Origin: an uncultured Collinsella sp.
GTDB lineage: Bacteria > Actinomycetota > Coriobacteriia > Coriobacteriales > Coriobacteriaceae
Assembly (NCBI GenBank): GCA_900541025.1
Contig: UQIL01000021.1
Coordinates: forward strand, 1-42,767
Direction of reading: 5' to 3'
Length of the DNA stretch: 42,767 bases
In this document: positions 7,894-16,582 of the stretch, one piece after another
Layout of the letters: each line of letters opens with the position of its first letter
How positions within the stretch are numbered: position 1 is the first letter of the stretch
The notes under the pieces: model-generated
Told to the model about the DNA's origin: nothing
What the model saw: the letters and a program-made list of their open reading frames with translations, nothing else
Database searches by the model: none
Translations under genes and position numbers: made by a program

Positions 7894-9447
7894 TTAGGCC
7901 TCGGTAGCGAGCACGCGGCCCGTCATCTCGGCGGAAGGCTCAATACCAGCCATGGTGAGCATGGTCGGAGCGATATCGGAAAGACGGCCGTCCTCGATAC
8001 CGGTGAGCTTGGCCTTCTCATCAACGATGATGAACGGCACGCGGTTGGTGGTGTGAGCCGTAAACGGATGCTTGGAACCGTCGGAAGCAACGTCAAACAT
8101 GTGATCGGCGTTGCCGTGGTCGGCGGTAATCAGTGCAAAGCCGCCCTTGGCGAGAATCGCCGGGACAACCTTGGACAGGGCATCGTCAACAGCCTCAACG
8201 GCCTTAACGGCAGCGTCGAAGACACCGGTGTGACCAACCATGTCGCAGTTCGCGAAGTTCACGATGTAGAAATCAGCGCGATCCTCGTTGATGGCGGCGA
8301 CGAGCTTCTCGGTAACCTCGGGAGCGCTCATCTCGGGCTGCAGATCGTAGGTAGCAACCTTGGGGGAAGCGACGAGCACGCGCTCCTCGCCCTCCTTGGG
8401 CTCCTCGATGCCACCGTTGAGGAAGAACGTCACGTGGGCGTACTTCTCGGTCTCGGCAGTGTGCAGCTGCTTCAGGCCATTGGCGGCGATAACGTCGGCC
8501 AGGACGTTCTCGGGGAACGTCTTGGGGAAGGCGACCTCGACGTCAAACGTCGGATCGTACTCGGTCATCGTCACAAAGTGCGAAAGCTTGATCTGCTCGC
8601 GCTCAAAGCCGTCGAACTCCTTGTCCGTGAACACGCGGGTCATCTGACGAGCGCGGTCGGGACGGAAGTTGAAGAAGATGGCCGCGTCGCCCTCGTGAAT
8701 GCCCTCGTTGTGGGCAGCGAAGGGCTCGACGAACTCGTCGCCGCGCGGATCCTTCTTGTAGTAGGCCTTGATACCGGCAACGGGGTCGGTATCGGCATCG
8801 GACGCGTTGACCATGACGTCGTAGGCGCGCTGGATGCGCTCCCAACGATTATCGCGGTCCATGGCCCAATAACGGCCCGAGACGGTGGCAACGCGAGCGT
8901 CGCAACCGGTCTCCTCGGAGATCTTGGCCAAGAAGGCGCAGAACTCACTCATGTAACCGGCACCGGACTGCGGGTCAACGTCGCGGCCATCCATGAAGGC
9001 GTGGACGCGAACGGTCTTGACACCATGCTCGGCAGCCATCTTGACCAGAGCCTCGACGTGGTTCATGTGAGAATGAACACCGCCAGGGCTCATAAGGCCC
9101 ATGAGGTGGAGAGTCTTGCCGTCAGCCTTGACGTCGTCCATAGCCTTGACGAAGACCTCGTTCTTGGCGATGGAGCCGTCCTTGATGGCGTTGTTGATGC
9201 GCGAAAGCTCCTGGAACACGATGCGGCCGGCACCGATGTTGAGGTGGCCTACCTCGGAGTTACCCATCTGGCCATCGGGAAGACCCACGTCCTCGCCCGA
9301 AGCGCCGAGCGTGGTGTGAGGATACTTCTCGTACAGGCTATCAAGGAAGGGCGTCTTGGCAGCAGCGACGGCGTTCTCGCCATCGGCCGGAGCCAGGCCG
9401 CAGCCGTCCATGATAATCAGGAGTGCAGGAAGATGACGCTGTGCCAT
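7894..9447 (-). CDS. gpmI: 2,3-bisphosphoglycerate-independent phosphoglycerate mutase
   Basis: Interconverts 3- and 2-phosphoglycerate in glycolysis, using two Mn ions and a phosphoserine intermediate. The alkaline-phosphatase-like core is complete: metal-binding Asp14 in IIMDGCG, nucleophile Ser64 in MGNSEVGH, FMDGRDVDP, FNFRPDRARQ, and the C-terminal metal site ITADHGNADHM. At 517 residues it is full length. It starts five bases after the tpiA stop, so it belongs to the pgk-tpiA-gpmI transcript. This adds the next glycolytic step to the cluster; in many actinobacteria secG directly follows tpiA instead. Confidence 0.95.
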   Translation of the reverse strand: MAQRHLPALLIIMDGCGLAPADGENAVAAAKTPFLDSLYEKYPHTTLGASGEDVGLPDGQMGNSEVGHLNIGAGRIVFQELSRINNAIKDGSIAKNEVFVKAMDDVKADGKTLHLMGLMSPGGVHSHMNHVEALVKMAAEHGVKTVRVHAFMDGRDVDPQSGAGYMSEFCAFLAKISEETGCDARVATVSGRYWAMDRDNRWERIQRAYDVMVNASDADTDPVAGIKAYYKKDPRGDEFVEPFAAHNEGIHEGDAAIFFNFRPDRARQMTRVFTDKEFDGFEREQIKLSHFVTMTEYDPTFDVEVAFPKTFPENVLADVIAANGLKQLHTAETEKYAHVTFFLNGGIEEPKEGEERVLVASPKVATYDLQPEMSAPEVTEKLVAAINEDRADFYIVNFANCDMVGHTGVFDAAVKAVEAVDDALSKVVPAILAKGGFALITADHGNADHMFDVASDGSKHPFTAHTTNRVPFIIVDEKAKLTGIEDGRLSDIAPTMLTMAGIEPSAEMTGRVLATEA

Positions 9448-9452
9448 ATGTC

Positions 9453-10220
9453 CTACTCGCCTGCCTTGACGACCATAGAAGCGAAGTCGGCAGCCTTGAG
9501 CGAAGCGCCGCCCACGAGGGCGCCGTCAACGTCGGGCTTGGCGACGAGCTCGGCGATGTTACCGGGCTTGGCGGAACCACCGTAGAGAACGCGGATGCCG
9601 TTGGCGAGCTCCTCGCCGAACATCTCCTTGAGGGTCTCACGGATAGCGCCGCAGACCTCCTGAGCGTCCTCGGCGGTAGCGGTCTTGCCGGTGCCGATGG
9701 CCCAGATGGGCTCATAGGCGACGACGACCTGCTTGGGGCAGGTGATCTCAAGACCAGCAAGGCCAGCCTTGACCTGGTTCACGACGTGCTCGACATAGGT
9801 GCCGGCCTCGCGGACCTCGAGGGACTCGCCGCAGCAGAAGACGGGAACAAGGCCGGCGGCAACGAGAGCCTTGGCCTTCTTGTTCTGGTCCTCGTCGGTC
9901 TCGTGGAAGTAGTCGCGACGCTCGGAGTGACCGATGATGCAGTAGGTGCAGCCAGCGGACTTGAGCATGTCGCAAGAGGACTCACCGGTGAAGGCACCCT
10001 TGGCCTCCCAGTACACGTTCTGTGCACCGAGGGCGATGGGGGCAGCCTGAATGCGGTCATGAACCGTGGTGATGTCGATGGTCGGAGGGCAGACGAGTAC
10101 CTCGACGCCAGCCGGAACCTCGGGCAGAGCCTGAGCCAGCTCGTCGGCGAGCTTGGCAGCCTCGGCGACGTCGTTGTTCATCTTCCAGTTACCAGCGATA
10201 AGAAGGGTGCGTTTAGGCAT
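9453..10220 (-). CDS. tpiA: Triosephosphate isomerase
   Basis: Interconverts dihydroxyacetone phosphate and glyceraldehyde-3-phosphate. The TIM-barrel catalytic set is present: Asn11 and Lys13 (GNWKM), His98 (IIGHSERR), Glu170 (VAYEPIWAIGTG), and the phosphate loop YGGSAKPGN near the end. I use the ATG at 10220, giving 255 residues; the longer open frame would add 21 residues not found in the family. This start lies inside the end of pgk: the two genes overlap by eight bases (ATGCCTAA), a strong sign of translational coupling. Confidence 0.95.
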   Translation of the reverse strand: MPKRTLLIAGNWKMNNDVAEAAKLADELAQALPEVPAGVEVLVCPPTIDITTVHDRIQAAPIALGAQNVYWEAKGAFTGESSCDMLKSAGCTYCIIGHSERRDYFHETDEDQNKKAKALVAAGLVPVFCCGESLEVREAGTYVEHVVNQVKAGLAGLEITCPKQVVVAYEPIWAIGTGKTATAEDAQEVCGAIRETLKEMFGEELANGIRVLYGGSAKPGNIAELVAKPDVDGALVGGASLKAADFASMVVKAGE

Positions 10221-11403
10221 CGAGAAGCGCCTCCACTCCGGGCAGGGCCTTACCCTCGACGAGCTCCATGGAAGCGCCACCACCGGTGGAGATCCAGCTC
10301 ATCTTGTCGGCCAGGTTGAACTTGTTGACAGCTGCGACAGAGTCGCCACCGCCGATGATCGAGGTGCAGTCGGCCTCGGCGACAGCCTCGGCGATAGCCT
10401 GGGTGCCGTGAGCGAAGTTGTCGAACTCGAAGACGCCCATGGGACCATTCCAGAACACAGTCTTGGCGCCCTTGACGGCCTCGGCGTAAAGCTCCTCGGT
10501 CTTGGGGCCGATGTCCATACCCTCACGATCGTCGGGGATAGCGTCGGAAGCGACAACCTCGGGGACAGCGTCCTCGCCAAAGTGATCGGCAACGCGGTTG
10601 TCGATGGGGAGCAGAATCTTGACGCCCTTCTCCTCGGCCTTCTTGAGCATCTCGCCGGCGCGCTCGACCCAGTCCTCTTCCTTGAGGGACTGACCGACGG
10701 ACAGGCCCTGAGCCAGGAAGAAGGTGTAGGCCATACCGCCACCGATGATCAGGGTGTCAGCAGAGTCGATGAGGTGATCGAGAACGCCGATCTTGGAGGA
10801 AACCTTGGAACCGCCGACGATGGCGACGAAGGGGCGCTCGGGCTCGGCGAAGATGCCGGTCAGCGTGTCGACCTCCTTCTCGAGCAGGAAGCCGGCGACG
10901 GCAGGCAGGTAAGCGGCGGGGCCCACGACGGAACCCTGGGCGCGGTGAGCGGTGCCGAAGGCATCGAGAACGAAGACGTCACCATAGGAAGCGAGCTTCT
11001 TGGCGATCTCGGGATCGTTCTTCTTCTCACGCTTATCGAAGCGGACGTTCTCGAGAACGAGAACCTTGCCCGGCTCGACGGCAGCGACAGCCTCGGCAGC
11101 CTTCTCGCCGTAAGTGTCGGCGACAAAGGCGACGTCGAGACCAGAGAGCTCGGCGAGCTTCTTGGCGACGGGCTCGAGGGACAGCTCGGGCTGGAAGCCG
11201 GTGCCATCGGGACGGCCGAGGTGGCTCATGAGGATGACGCGAGCATTGTGCTCAACGAGATAGTTGATGGTGGGCAGGGCAGCCTTGATACGGGTGGTGT
11301 CGCCAACGACGCCATCCTTGATAGGCACGTTAAAGTCAACGCGGACGAGAACGCGCTTGCCGTCGACATCGATGTCGCGGACGGTCTTCTTGGTAAAGGC
11401 CAT
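10213..11403 (-). CDS. pgk: Phosphoglycerate kinase
   Basis: Transfers phosphate from 1,3-bisphosphoglycerate to ADP. It has the N-domain substrate motif VLVRVDFNVPI, the LMSHLGRPDG arginine-histidine site, and in the C-domain AIVGGSKVSSKIGVL and the nucleotide loop GGGDSVAAV. The start at 11403 (MAFTKK) is chosen over a TTG-like upstream extension because GAAAGG precedes it and homologues begin here. The 396-residue length is normal. It is separated from gap by a strong terminator, so it needs its own promoter or read-through; it overlaps tpiA by eight bases. Confidence 0.95.
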   Translation of the reverse strand: MAFTKKTVRDIDVDGKRVLVRVDFNVPIKDGVVGDTTRIKAALPTINYLVEHNARVILMSHLGRPDGTGFQPELSLEPVAKKLAELSGLDVAFVADTYGEKAAEAVAAVEPGKVLVLENVRFDKREKKNDPEIAKKLASYGDVFVLDAFGTAHRAQGSVVGPAAYLPAVAGFLLEKEVDTLTGIFAEPERPFVAIVGGSKVSSKIGVLDHLIDSADTLIIGGGMAYTFFLAQGLSVGQSLKEEDWVERAGEMLKKAEEKGVKILLPIDNRVADHFGEDAVPEVVASDAIPDDREGMDIGPKTEELYAEAVKGAKTVFWNGPMGVFEFDNFAHGTQAIAEAVAEADCTSIIGGGDSVAAVNKFNLADKMSWISTGGGASMELVEGKALPGVEALLDA

Positions 11404-11426
11404 GTTTGCTTCTACCTTTCGTACGT

Positions 11427-11449
11427 GTCTGCCTCCCATTACGGCAGAC
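11427..11449 (-). promoter_or_regulatory. 5'-leader hairpin of pgk
   Basis: A perfect 7-bp inverted repeat GTCTGCC / GGCAGAC with a 9-base loop lies between the gap terminator and the pgk start. It could be an operator or a leader hairpin; no T-run follows. Confidence 0.35.
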
Positions 11450-11459
11450 GATTTCTTAT

Positions 11460-11504
11460 AAAAAGGGCGCGACCCTAGGGTGTAAGCCCTATAAGGCCGC
11501 GCCC
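11460..11504 (-). terminator. Rho-independent terminator after gap
   Basis: The stem GGGCGCG / CGCGCCC encloses a second small hairpin (AGGG...CCCT). On the minus strand T5 follows directly. It lies 40 bases beyond the gap stop and splits gap from pgk-tpiA-gpmI. Confidence 0.85.
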
Positions 11505-11543
11505 TTCTTTAGACGCTCAACGAGCTATTCGCTAAAAGCTAAA

Positions 11544-12569
11544 TTAAGCAACGAACTTCTCGAAGTACTTGATGGTGCGGACCATCTGAGAGGTGTAGGA
11601 GTTCTCGTTGTCGTACCAAGAGGTGACCTGAACGAGGGTCTGGCCGTTGCCGAGGTCAGAGCACATGGTCTGAGTGGCGTCGAAGATGGAGCCGTGGGTC
11701 TCGCCGATGATGTCGGTGGAGACGATGTCGTCCTCGTTGTAACCGAAGGTCTCGGAGATGGTGGCAGCGTAGGCCTTCATAGCAGCGTTGACCTCGTCGA
11801 CGGTGACCTTCTTGTCAACGACAGCGTAGAGGTTAGTGATGGAGCCGGTCGGCGTCGGGACGCGCTGGGCGGCACCGATGAGTTTACCGTTGAGCTCGGG
11901 GAGAACCAGGCCGATAGCCTTGGCAGCACCGGTGGTGTTGGGGACGATGTTGACGGCGCAGGCGCGGCTACGACGCTTGTTGCCCTTGCGCTGCGGGCCG
12001 TCGAGCGGCATCTGGTCGCCAGTCCAGGCGTGAATGGTGGTCATGATGCCGGACACGATGGGAGCGAAGTCGTTCAGACCCTTGGCCATCGGGGCGAGGC
12101 AGTTGGTGGTGCAGGAAGCAGCGGAGATGATGTTGTCCTCAGCGGTCAGCGTCTCATGGTTGACGTTGTACACGATGGTGGGCAGATCGCTGCCGGCCGG
12201 AGCGGAGATGACGACCTTCTTGGCGCCAGCGTTGATGTGGGCCTGAGCCTTAGCCTTGCTGGTGTAGAAGCCGGTGCACTCGAGAACGACGTCGACGTCG
12301 AGGTCGCCCCAAGGCAGGTTGTTGGCGTCGGCCTCCTTGTAGATCTTGATCTCCTTGCCGTCAACGGTGATGGAATCCTCGCCAGCAACGACCTCGTGAT
12401 CGCGAGCGTAGTTGCCCTGCGTGGAGTCGTACTTCAGCAGGTAAGCGAGCATATCGGGAGAGGTGAGGTCGTTGATAGCGACGATCTCGGAGCCCTCATG
12501 ACCGAACATCTGACGGAAGGCCAGACGACCGATGCGACCGAAGCCGTTAATAGCAACCTTTACTGCCAT
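11544..12569 (-). CDS. gap: Glyceraldehyde-3-phosphate dehydrogenase (type I)
   Basis: Oxidises glyceraldehyde-3-phosphate to 1,3-bisphosphoglycerate with NAD. The Rossmann start is VAINGFGRIGRL; Asp34 in INDLT favours NAD over NADP; the catalytic cysteine is Cys153 in SAASCTTNCLAP; and the phosphate site SGIMTTIHAWTGDQ follows. The start at 12569 has AAAGGAGA six bases upstream, so the 34-residue upstream extension is discarded. The 341-residue product is slightly longer than the usual 330-337. It has its own promoter region and terminator, as expected for a highly expressed gene. Confidence 0.96.
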   Translation of the reverse strand: MAVKVAINGFGRIGRLAFRQMFGHEGSEIVAINDLTSPDMLAYLLKYDSTQGNYARDHEVVAGEDSITVDGKEIKIYKEADANNLPWGDLDVDVVLECTGFYTSKAKAQAHINAGAKKVVISAPAGSDLPTIVYNVNHETLTAEDNIISAASCTTNCLAPMAKGLNDFAPIVSGIMTTIHAWTGDQMPLDGPQRKGNKRRSRACAVNIVPNTTGAAKAIGLVLPELNGKLIGAAQRVPTPTGSITNLYAVVDKKVTVDEVNAAMKAYAATISETFGYNEDDIVSTDIIGETHGSIFDATQTMCSDLGNGQTLVQVTSWYDNENSYTSQMVRTIKYFEKFVA

Positions 12570-12762
12570 TGTGTCTCCTTTCGTAAGGCCCCCGCAAGCT
12601 ACAGCGCCTGCCGTTGAGGCCCACAAACTAACCACTCGCCTAATATACCTTTTTTTTGACTTGAATTTCACGAGAATGCTCGAAATTGAAAATCAAATTT
12701 GCGTTAAAACGCTTTAAAGAATAAAATAGCAGCTAAATCCGTATATAAGTCGATACTTTAAC
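12570..12762 (-). promoter_or_regulatory. gap promoter and leader region
   Basis: An A/T-rich 193-base gap lies between whiA and gap. A TATATT hexamer at 12640-12645 (read on the minus strand) is the best -10, but no good -35 is visible 16-18 bases upstream. The inverted repeat GCGTT-AA-AACGC at 12700-12711 lies about 60 bases upstream and could be an operator. No terminator for whiA is visible, so read-through from rapZ-whiA into gap is possible. Confidence 0.35.
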
Positions 12763-13692
12763 CTACCTGTTTGCTTCAATGAGCTTTTCAAGCCGTAAAA
12801 CACGATGGTAGAGGGCCGACTTCGACAAGGGAGGGTCAGCCATCTCCCCTAAATCACGCAGCGAAAGATCGGGATAGCGCTCGCGCAGGTCGCAAAAGAC
12901 CGCCAAGGCATCCGGAAGCGCATCGCGAAGGCCTCGCTGCTCGAGCTCATCGATAAGCGCAAGCTGATGCTGGGCGGCACCCGCACTTCTGGTCTGGTTG
13001 GCGAGCTCGGCGTTCACGCGACGGTTCACATCGTTCTTAACCAACTTGACCGCGCGCGCCTCCTCAATCTCGGCAACGCTGCGCTTGGCGCCAATCAGCT
13101 TTAATAGATGCTCGATTTCCTCGGCGCTCTTAATGTACACGGCATATGACCCCCGCCGTGCATTAACACGAGCATGGACCCCAATCTGCTCCAACAGATC
13201 GCAAAGCCCCTTGGCATATTGCTCGCCCTGCACAGCGATCTCCAAATGAAAATCGCCGCGTGGATCGGCCACGAAGCCGCCCGCGATGAGCGCGCCGCGG
13301 ATATAGGCAAGTCTACAGCAAGGACGGGCAACGATATGTCGGGGTACGCCGGCGACAAGTCCTCCCCTACGGTCGAGGATACCCAGCAGAACCAAGGCCT
13401 TATCCAGGTCTGGCTGATCAGGCAAGGTGATGAGGTAGTTTCGAACCTTATGCAAGACAGATTTACGGACGGTGAACTCCGTTTTGAGCTTAAGGATACG
13501 ATGCGTCAGCGTGATCATCGTGCGCGCGACGGCTCCCGTCTCAGTCGCAACCGTCAAACGATACCGCCCAGAGCCGGTAAGCGAGAGCGTACCGCTCACG
13601 CGCGTGAGGGCGGCAAGCGTCGACAAGTCGCAGTATTCACATTCGGGTTCGCAGCGCGCGAGCTCGTCACGCACCTCGGCGGTAAACGACAT
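12763..13692 (-). CDS. whiA: DNA-binding protein WhiA
   Basis: WhiA combines a LAGLIDADG-homing-endonuclease-like fold with a C-terminal helix-turn-helix. In Streptomyces it drives sporulation genes with WhiB; in firmicutes it affects division and chromosome segregation. Visible: the N-terminal MSFTAEVRDELAR motif, the central RGALIAGGFVADP and GSYAVYIKSAEEIEHLLKLIGA (homing-type half), NDVNRRVNAELAN, and the C-terminal HTH with LRDLGEMADPPLSKSALYHRVLRL. The 309-residue length is normal. It starts six bases after the rapZ stop. In Actinobacteria yvcK normally lies between these two genes; it is absent here. Confidence 0.95.
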   Translation of the reverse strand: MSFTAEVRDELARCEPECEYCDLSTLAALTRVSGTLSLTGSGRYRLTVATETGAVARTMITLTHRILKLKTEFTVRKSVLHKVRNYLITLPDQPDLDKALVLLGILDRRGGLVAGVPRHIVARPCCRLAYIRGALIAGGFVADPRGDFHLEIAVQGEQYAKGLCDLLEQIGVHARVNARRGSYAVYIKSAEEIEHLLKLIGAKRSVAEIEEARAVKLVKNDVNRRVNAELANQTRSAGAAQHQLALIDELEQRGLRDALPDALAVFCDLRERYPDLSLRDLGEMADPPLSKSALYHRVLRLEKLIEANR

Positions 13693-13698
13693 GCAGGC

Positions 13699-14619
13699 CT
13701 ATGCCTTCGTGTTAGCGCGCGACAGGTCGCGGTGGGAGATGCTCACATGATACTGAGCGCCTTCCAGGTAACGGGCCGTGGCCTCGGCAATGGCAACGCT
13801 GCGGTGCTGGCCGCCCGTGCAGCCGATGGCGATAGAAAGCTGCGGCTTACCCTCCGCGATATAGCCCGGCATCACCGTATCGAGCAGCTGTGTCCAAGCC
13901 TTCCAAAACTCCTGCGTCTTGGGATGGTCCAGAACAAAATCGGAGACCTTTTTATCGAGACCGGTCATCGTGCGCATCTCGGGATCGTAGAACGGATTAG
14001 GCAGGAAGCGGACGTCGATCATAATGTCCGCCTCGACGGGCATGCCGTGCTTAAAGCCAAACGAGAACACGTGGACGTCCATGAGCTGCTGGTCGGACAG
14101 CTCGGAAAATGCCATACGTAGCTTGTTGCGCAGCGCAGAGGTGCGCAGACGGCTCGTGTCGATAATCATATCGGCTCGGTCGCGCACGCCCTGAAGCTGA
14201 AGGCGCTCGCGCTGAATGGCATCGGCCGTAGTCTCCCCCGGCTTGGCAATGGGATGACGGCGGCGATTTTCGCTGTAGCGACGAATCAGCACCTCGTCAG
14301 AAGCCTCCAGGAACACGATGTCGCAGCTCATCTCGCGCTCTTCGAGCGCGGCGACCGCATCGAGCAACTCGTCAAACAGTCCCTGGCTACGCAAATCGCA
14401 GGTGACAGCGAGATGCCTGCCCACGCCCGTATTGATGCCGACGAGCTCGGCAAGCTGGGCGATGAGACGCGGAGGCAGGTTATCGATGCAAAAATAGCCC
14501 ATGTCCTCGAACACGTGCATGGCCTGTGTGCGGCCCGATCCGGACATTCCGGTGATGATGACGATATCGGGGATGCGCTCCGAGCGCTCCGCCGCATCCA
14601 TGGCATCTCCCTTTTGCAT
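13699..14619 (-). CDS. rapZ: RNase adapter / nucleotide-binding protein RapZ (YvcJ)
   Basis: RapZ binds small RNAs and RNase E in E. coli to control GlmS; in Gram-positives (YvcJ) it is a GTPase/ATPase of less clear role. The P-loop is TGMSGSGRT near residue 24, Walker-B-like DIVFLEASDE follows, and the C-terminal part has the conserved FSFGFKHG, DVRFLPNPFY and IGCTGGQHRSVAIAE motifs. Two ATG starts are both well placed: 14619 with GGGAGG upstream and 14601 with AAGGGAGA. I give the longer one, 306 residues; the difference is six residues. Adjacent genes (whiA) and amino-sugar genes (nanE) are both consistent with a link to cell-wall precursor metabolism. Confidence 0.93.
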   Translation of the reverse strand: MQKGDAMDAAERSERIPDIVIITGMSGSGRTQAMHVFEDMGYFCIDNLPPRLIAQLAELVGINTGVGRHLAVTCDLRSQGLFDELLDAVAALEEREMSCDIVFLEASDEVLIRRYSENRRRHPIAKPGETTADAIQRERLQLQGVRDRADMIIDTSRLRTSALRNKLRMAFSELSDQQLMDVHVFSFGFKHGMPVEADIMIDVRFLPNPFYDPEMRTMTGLDKKVSDFVLDHPKTQEFWKAWTQLLDTVMPGYIAEGKPQLSIAIGCTGGQHRSVAIAEATARYLEGAQYHVSISHRDLSRANTKA

Positions 14620-14632
14620 GTGCTGCCTCCCG

Positions 14633-14669
14633 AAAACAAGCGCGGGACCCAGCAACCCGGATCCCGCGC
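14633..14669 (-). terminator. Rho-independent terminator after nanE
   Basis: The stem GCGCGGGA / TCCCGCGC is followed on the minus strand by TTGTTTT. It ends the sialic-acid operon 52 bases after nanE and just before rapZ. Confidence 0.8.
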
Positions 14670-14720
14670 GGTCAATTGCCTAAATTGAGTATACCGCCCC
14701 GAGCGGATACGAGGCCTGTC

Positions 14721-15407
14721 TTACGCCTCAAGCGCAGCCTTGAACCAACTCGTAATACTCGTGGGGTGCGTGATGGCGGTGCCGACGACAACGGCCCAGG
14801 CGCCAGCATCGATCGCAGCGCGAGCCTCCTCGGGCGTATGCACGCGACCCTCGCAAATGATGGGAAGGCCGGGGAATTCCTCAGTCGCCTGGCGCAGGAG
14901 CGGCAGATCGGGACCGTCGGCCATGGTGCAATCGATAGCGGCAACACCATGAGACAGCGTGGTGGACACCAGGTCGAAGCCCATGTCAACAGCACGACGA
15001 ATATCCTCGATGGTGGCACAGTCGGCCATCAGGAGCACGCCCTCCTCGTGCAGCGGACGGAAAGTATCCTCGACCGACTTGCCGTCGGGACGCGGACGAT
15101 CGGTGGCGTCGATCGCCACGATATCGGCACCCGCAGCAACGCAGGCGCGAGCGTGACGCAGCGTCGGCGTGATGTAAACGCCCTCGTGCCCATCCTTCCA
15201 CAGGCCGATAACAGGAACCTCACAGCGACCCTTAATGGCGGCAATGTCGGCAAGGCCCTGGCAGCGAATGGCGGCGGCGCCGCCGAGCTCGCAAGCACGA
15301 GACATTTGAGCCATGGTCTCGGGCGTACGAAGCGGCTCGCCCATATACGCCTGAACGCTCACGACGAGCTTACCCTTCAGGGATTGAATCAAAGGATCGA
15401 CGGTCAT
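14721..15407 (-). CDS. nanE: N-acetylmannosamine-6-phosphate 2-epimerase
   Basis: Converts ManNAc-6-P to GlcNAc-6-P, the last sialic-acid-specific step. It is a TIM-barrel protein of 228 residues (family about 220-235). Recognised parts: GKLVVSVQA at the start, GGAAAIRCQG, the catalytic Lys in VIGLWKDG (Lys71, where many homologues read IGIIKR), ADIVAIDATDRPRP, MADCATIEDIRRA, the catalytic Glu in ICEGRVHTPEEA, and the phosphate site AVVVGTAITHP. Start at 15407 is set by homology; GAGAAAGG lies 13 bases upstream. It is last in the operon, separated from nanK by 140 bases containing a large palindromic element, and followed by a terminator. Confidence 0.95.
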   Translation of the reverse strand: MTVDPLIQSLKGKLVVSVQAYMGEPLRTPETMAQMSRACELGGAAAIRCQGLADIAAIKGRCEVPVIGLWKDGHEGVYITPTLRHARACVAAGADIVAIDATDRPRPDGKSVEDTFRPLHEEGVLLMADCATIEDIRRAVDMGFDLVSTTLSHGVAAIDCTMADGPDLPLLRQATEEFPGLPIICEGRVHTPEEARAAIDAGAWAVVVGTAITHPTSITSWFKAALEA

Positions 15408-15432
15408 GTTCGACTCAACCTTTCTCAAAACA

Positions 15433-15530
15433 GCCTTCTGAGACACCGCACCTTGACGTTCAAACCGTCGCTCGCGTACCGAAGTACGCTTCGCTCCTCT
15501 TTCACGTCAATCTGCGGCACCTCAGAAGGC
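15433..15530 (-). repeat. 98-nt symmetric palindromic element between nanK and nanE
   Basis: Arms 15433-15459 and 15504-15530 pair as 10+5+7 bp, interrupted by matched 3x3 and 2x2 internal loops. Inside lie two 14-base unpaired flanks, then a 6-bp hairpin GCGTAC / GTACGC. On the minus strand this hairpin is capped by a C(UUCG)G tetraloop, so the folded RNA is most stable in the sense of the operon. TGTTTTGAG follows, only weakly terminator-like. Each 14-base flank carries GAGCGA on the minus strand. The structure is too regular for chance. It could be a REP/MITE-like repeat or a structured RNA; I know no matching family. Confidence 0.75.
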
Positions 15531-15547
15531 GCACTTGGTAGTTATGT

Positions 15548-16513
15548 TTACTTCAACGAGGCAAGAAGGTGTTCGGCGGCGCCGATGAGCGGAGCATCGC
15601 CCTCCAGAGAACCGATGAGGATCGGCGTGTCCTGAAGCGGATCGAGCGCCTGGCTGGCATAGCCCTCGTGCACCGAATCCTTCCACGTCTGCGAACGCCA
15701 ATCGGGACCTTGGTGAATCACGCCGCCCGAAAGCACGATGACCTCAGGGTCCAGGATGTTAGCGAGCGAGCCCAAGCTGGCCCCCAGCGCAAAGCCGGCG
15801 TCATGGATGACCTCGGTCGCCTTTGCGTCGCCCGCACGGCACAGGTCGTTCACATCGCGACCGACCGAAGGACGGCTGGGGTCGACGCGACCAAAGCGCT
15901 CATCATACATACGACCAATGGAAGTGCCCGAAGCAACCGACTCCAGATGGCCGGAACGCCCGCAGGCGCAGGGAATGCCGGCGGCAGCCGAGCACTCGAT
16001 GTGGCCCATATGACCGGCAGCACCATGGAAGCCCTGCATCACGCGGCCGTTCTCGACATATGCGCCGCCGATGCCCGTACCGATGCCAAGACACAAGACG
16101 GAGAACTTGCCCTTGCCGACGCCCCAGTGGGCCTCGCCCAGAGCATGAGCCTGCACGTCGCCTACAACGGCAACGGGAAGACCGAGGTCCTCGCGCAGAC
16201 GCGGCCCCAACTGAACGCCGGACCAGCCGGGCATGATCTCGTTGGCATACGCGATGGCGCCCGTCTTGGGATCGACGACGCCGGCGGCACCGATGCCGAC
16301 GCCAAGGACCTCGACATCGGGATTCGCCTCGAGAGCAGCCTTGATGGACGCCTCGATACGCTGGAAGACGGCCTCGCCGCCCTCTTGGGCCTCAGTGGGA
16401 ACCTCGGCCTCAAAAACGGGATGAGGCACACTGCCGTCAGCCGGGTACTCCATGATGGCAGTCGCGATCTTAGTTCCGCCGATATCGACAGAGCAGACGT
16501 ACTTGTTCTCCAT
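15548..16513 (-). CDS. nanK: ROK-family N-acetylmannosamine kinase
   Basis: Predicted to phosphorylate ManNAc to ManNAc-6-P with ATP; the ROK family also includes glucokinases, so the substrate rests on the neighbours. Features: N-terminal ATP motif SVDIGGTKIATAI, VGIGAAGVVDPKTG, the catalytic Asp in VVGDVQAHALGE, GIGTGIGGAYV, and the zinc region GHMGHIE followed by CACGRSGHLE. The usual ROK motif is CxCGxxGCxE; here the third Cys is His, which could still hold zinc. Length 321 residues is typical. Upstream nanA and downstream nanE bracket it with exactly the right pathway order. Both flanking gaps contain long palindromic elements. Confidence 0.85.
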   Translation of the reverse strand: MENKYVCSVDIGGTKIATAIMEYPADGSVPHPVFEAEVPTEAQEGGEAVFQRIEASIKAALEANPDVEVLGVGIGAAGVVDPKTGAIAYANEIMPGWSGVQLGPRLREDLGLPVAVVGDVQAHALGEAHWGVGKGKFSVLCLGIGTGIGGAYVENGRVMQGFHGAAGHMGHIECSAAAGIPCACGRSGHLESVASGTSIGRMYDERFGRVDPSRPSVGRDVNDLCRAGDAKATEVIHDAGFALGASLGSLANILDPEVIVLSGGVIHQGPDWRSQTWKDSVHEGYASQALDPLQDTPILIGSLEGDAPLIGAAEHLLASLK

Positions 16514-16582
16514 GTCGCTCTCCTTAGGAGATAAAAAACAACTACAGGAAATGCGCCGTCAGGCTAGCCGTCACAGCGCGGT

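Noticed and set aside
7852..9585. 577-codon plus-strand open frame opposite gpmI
   Set aside because: It is antisense to intact gpmI; Val/Gly/Asp-rich, with no family resemblance.
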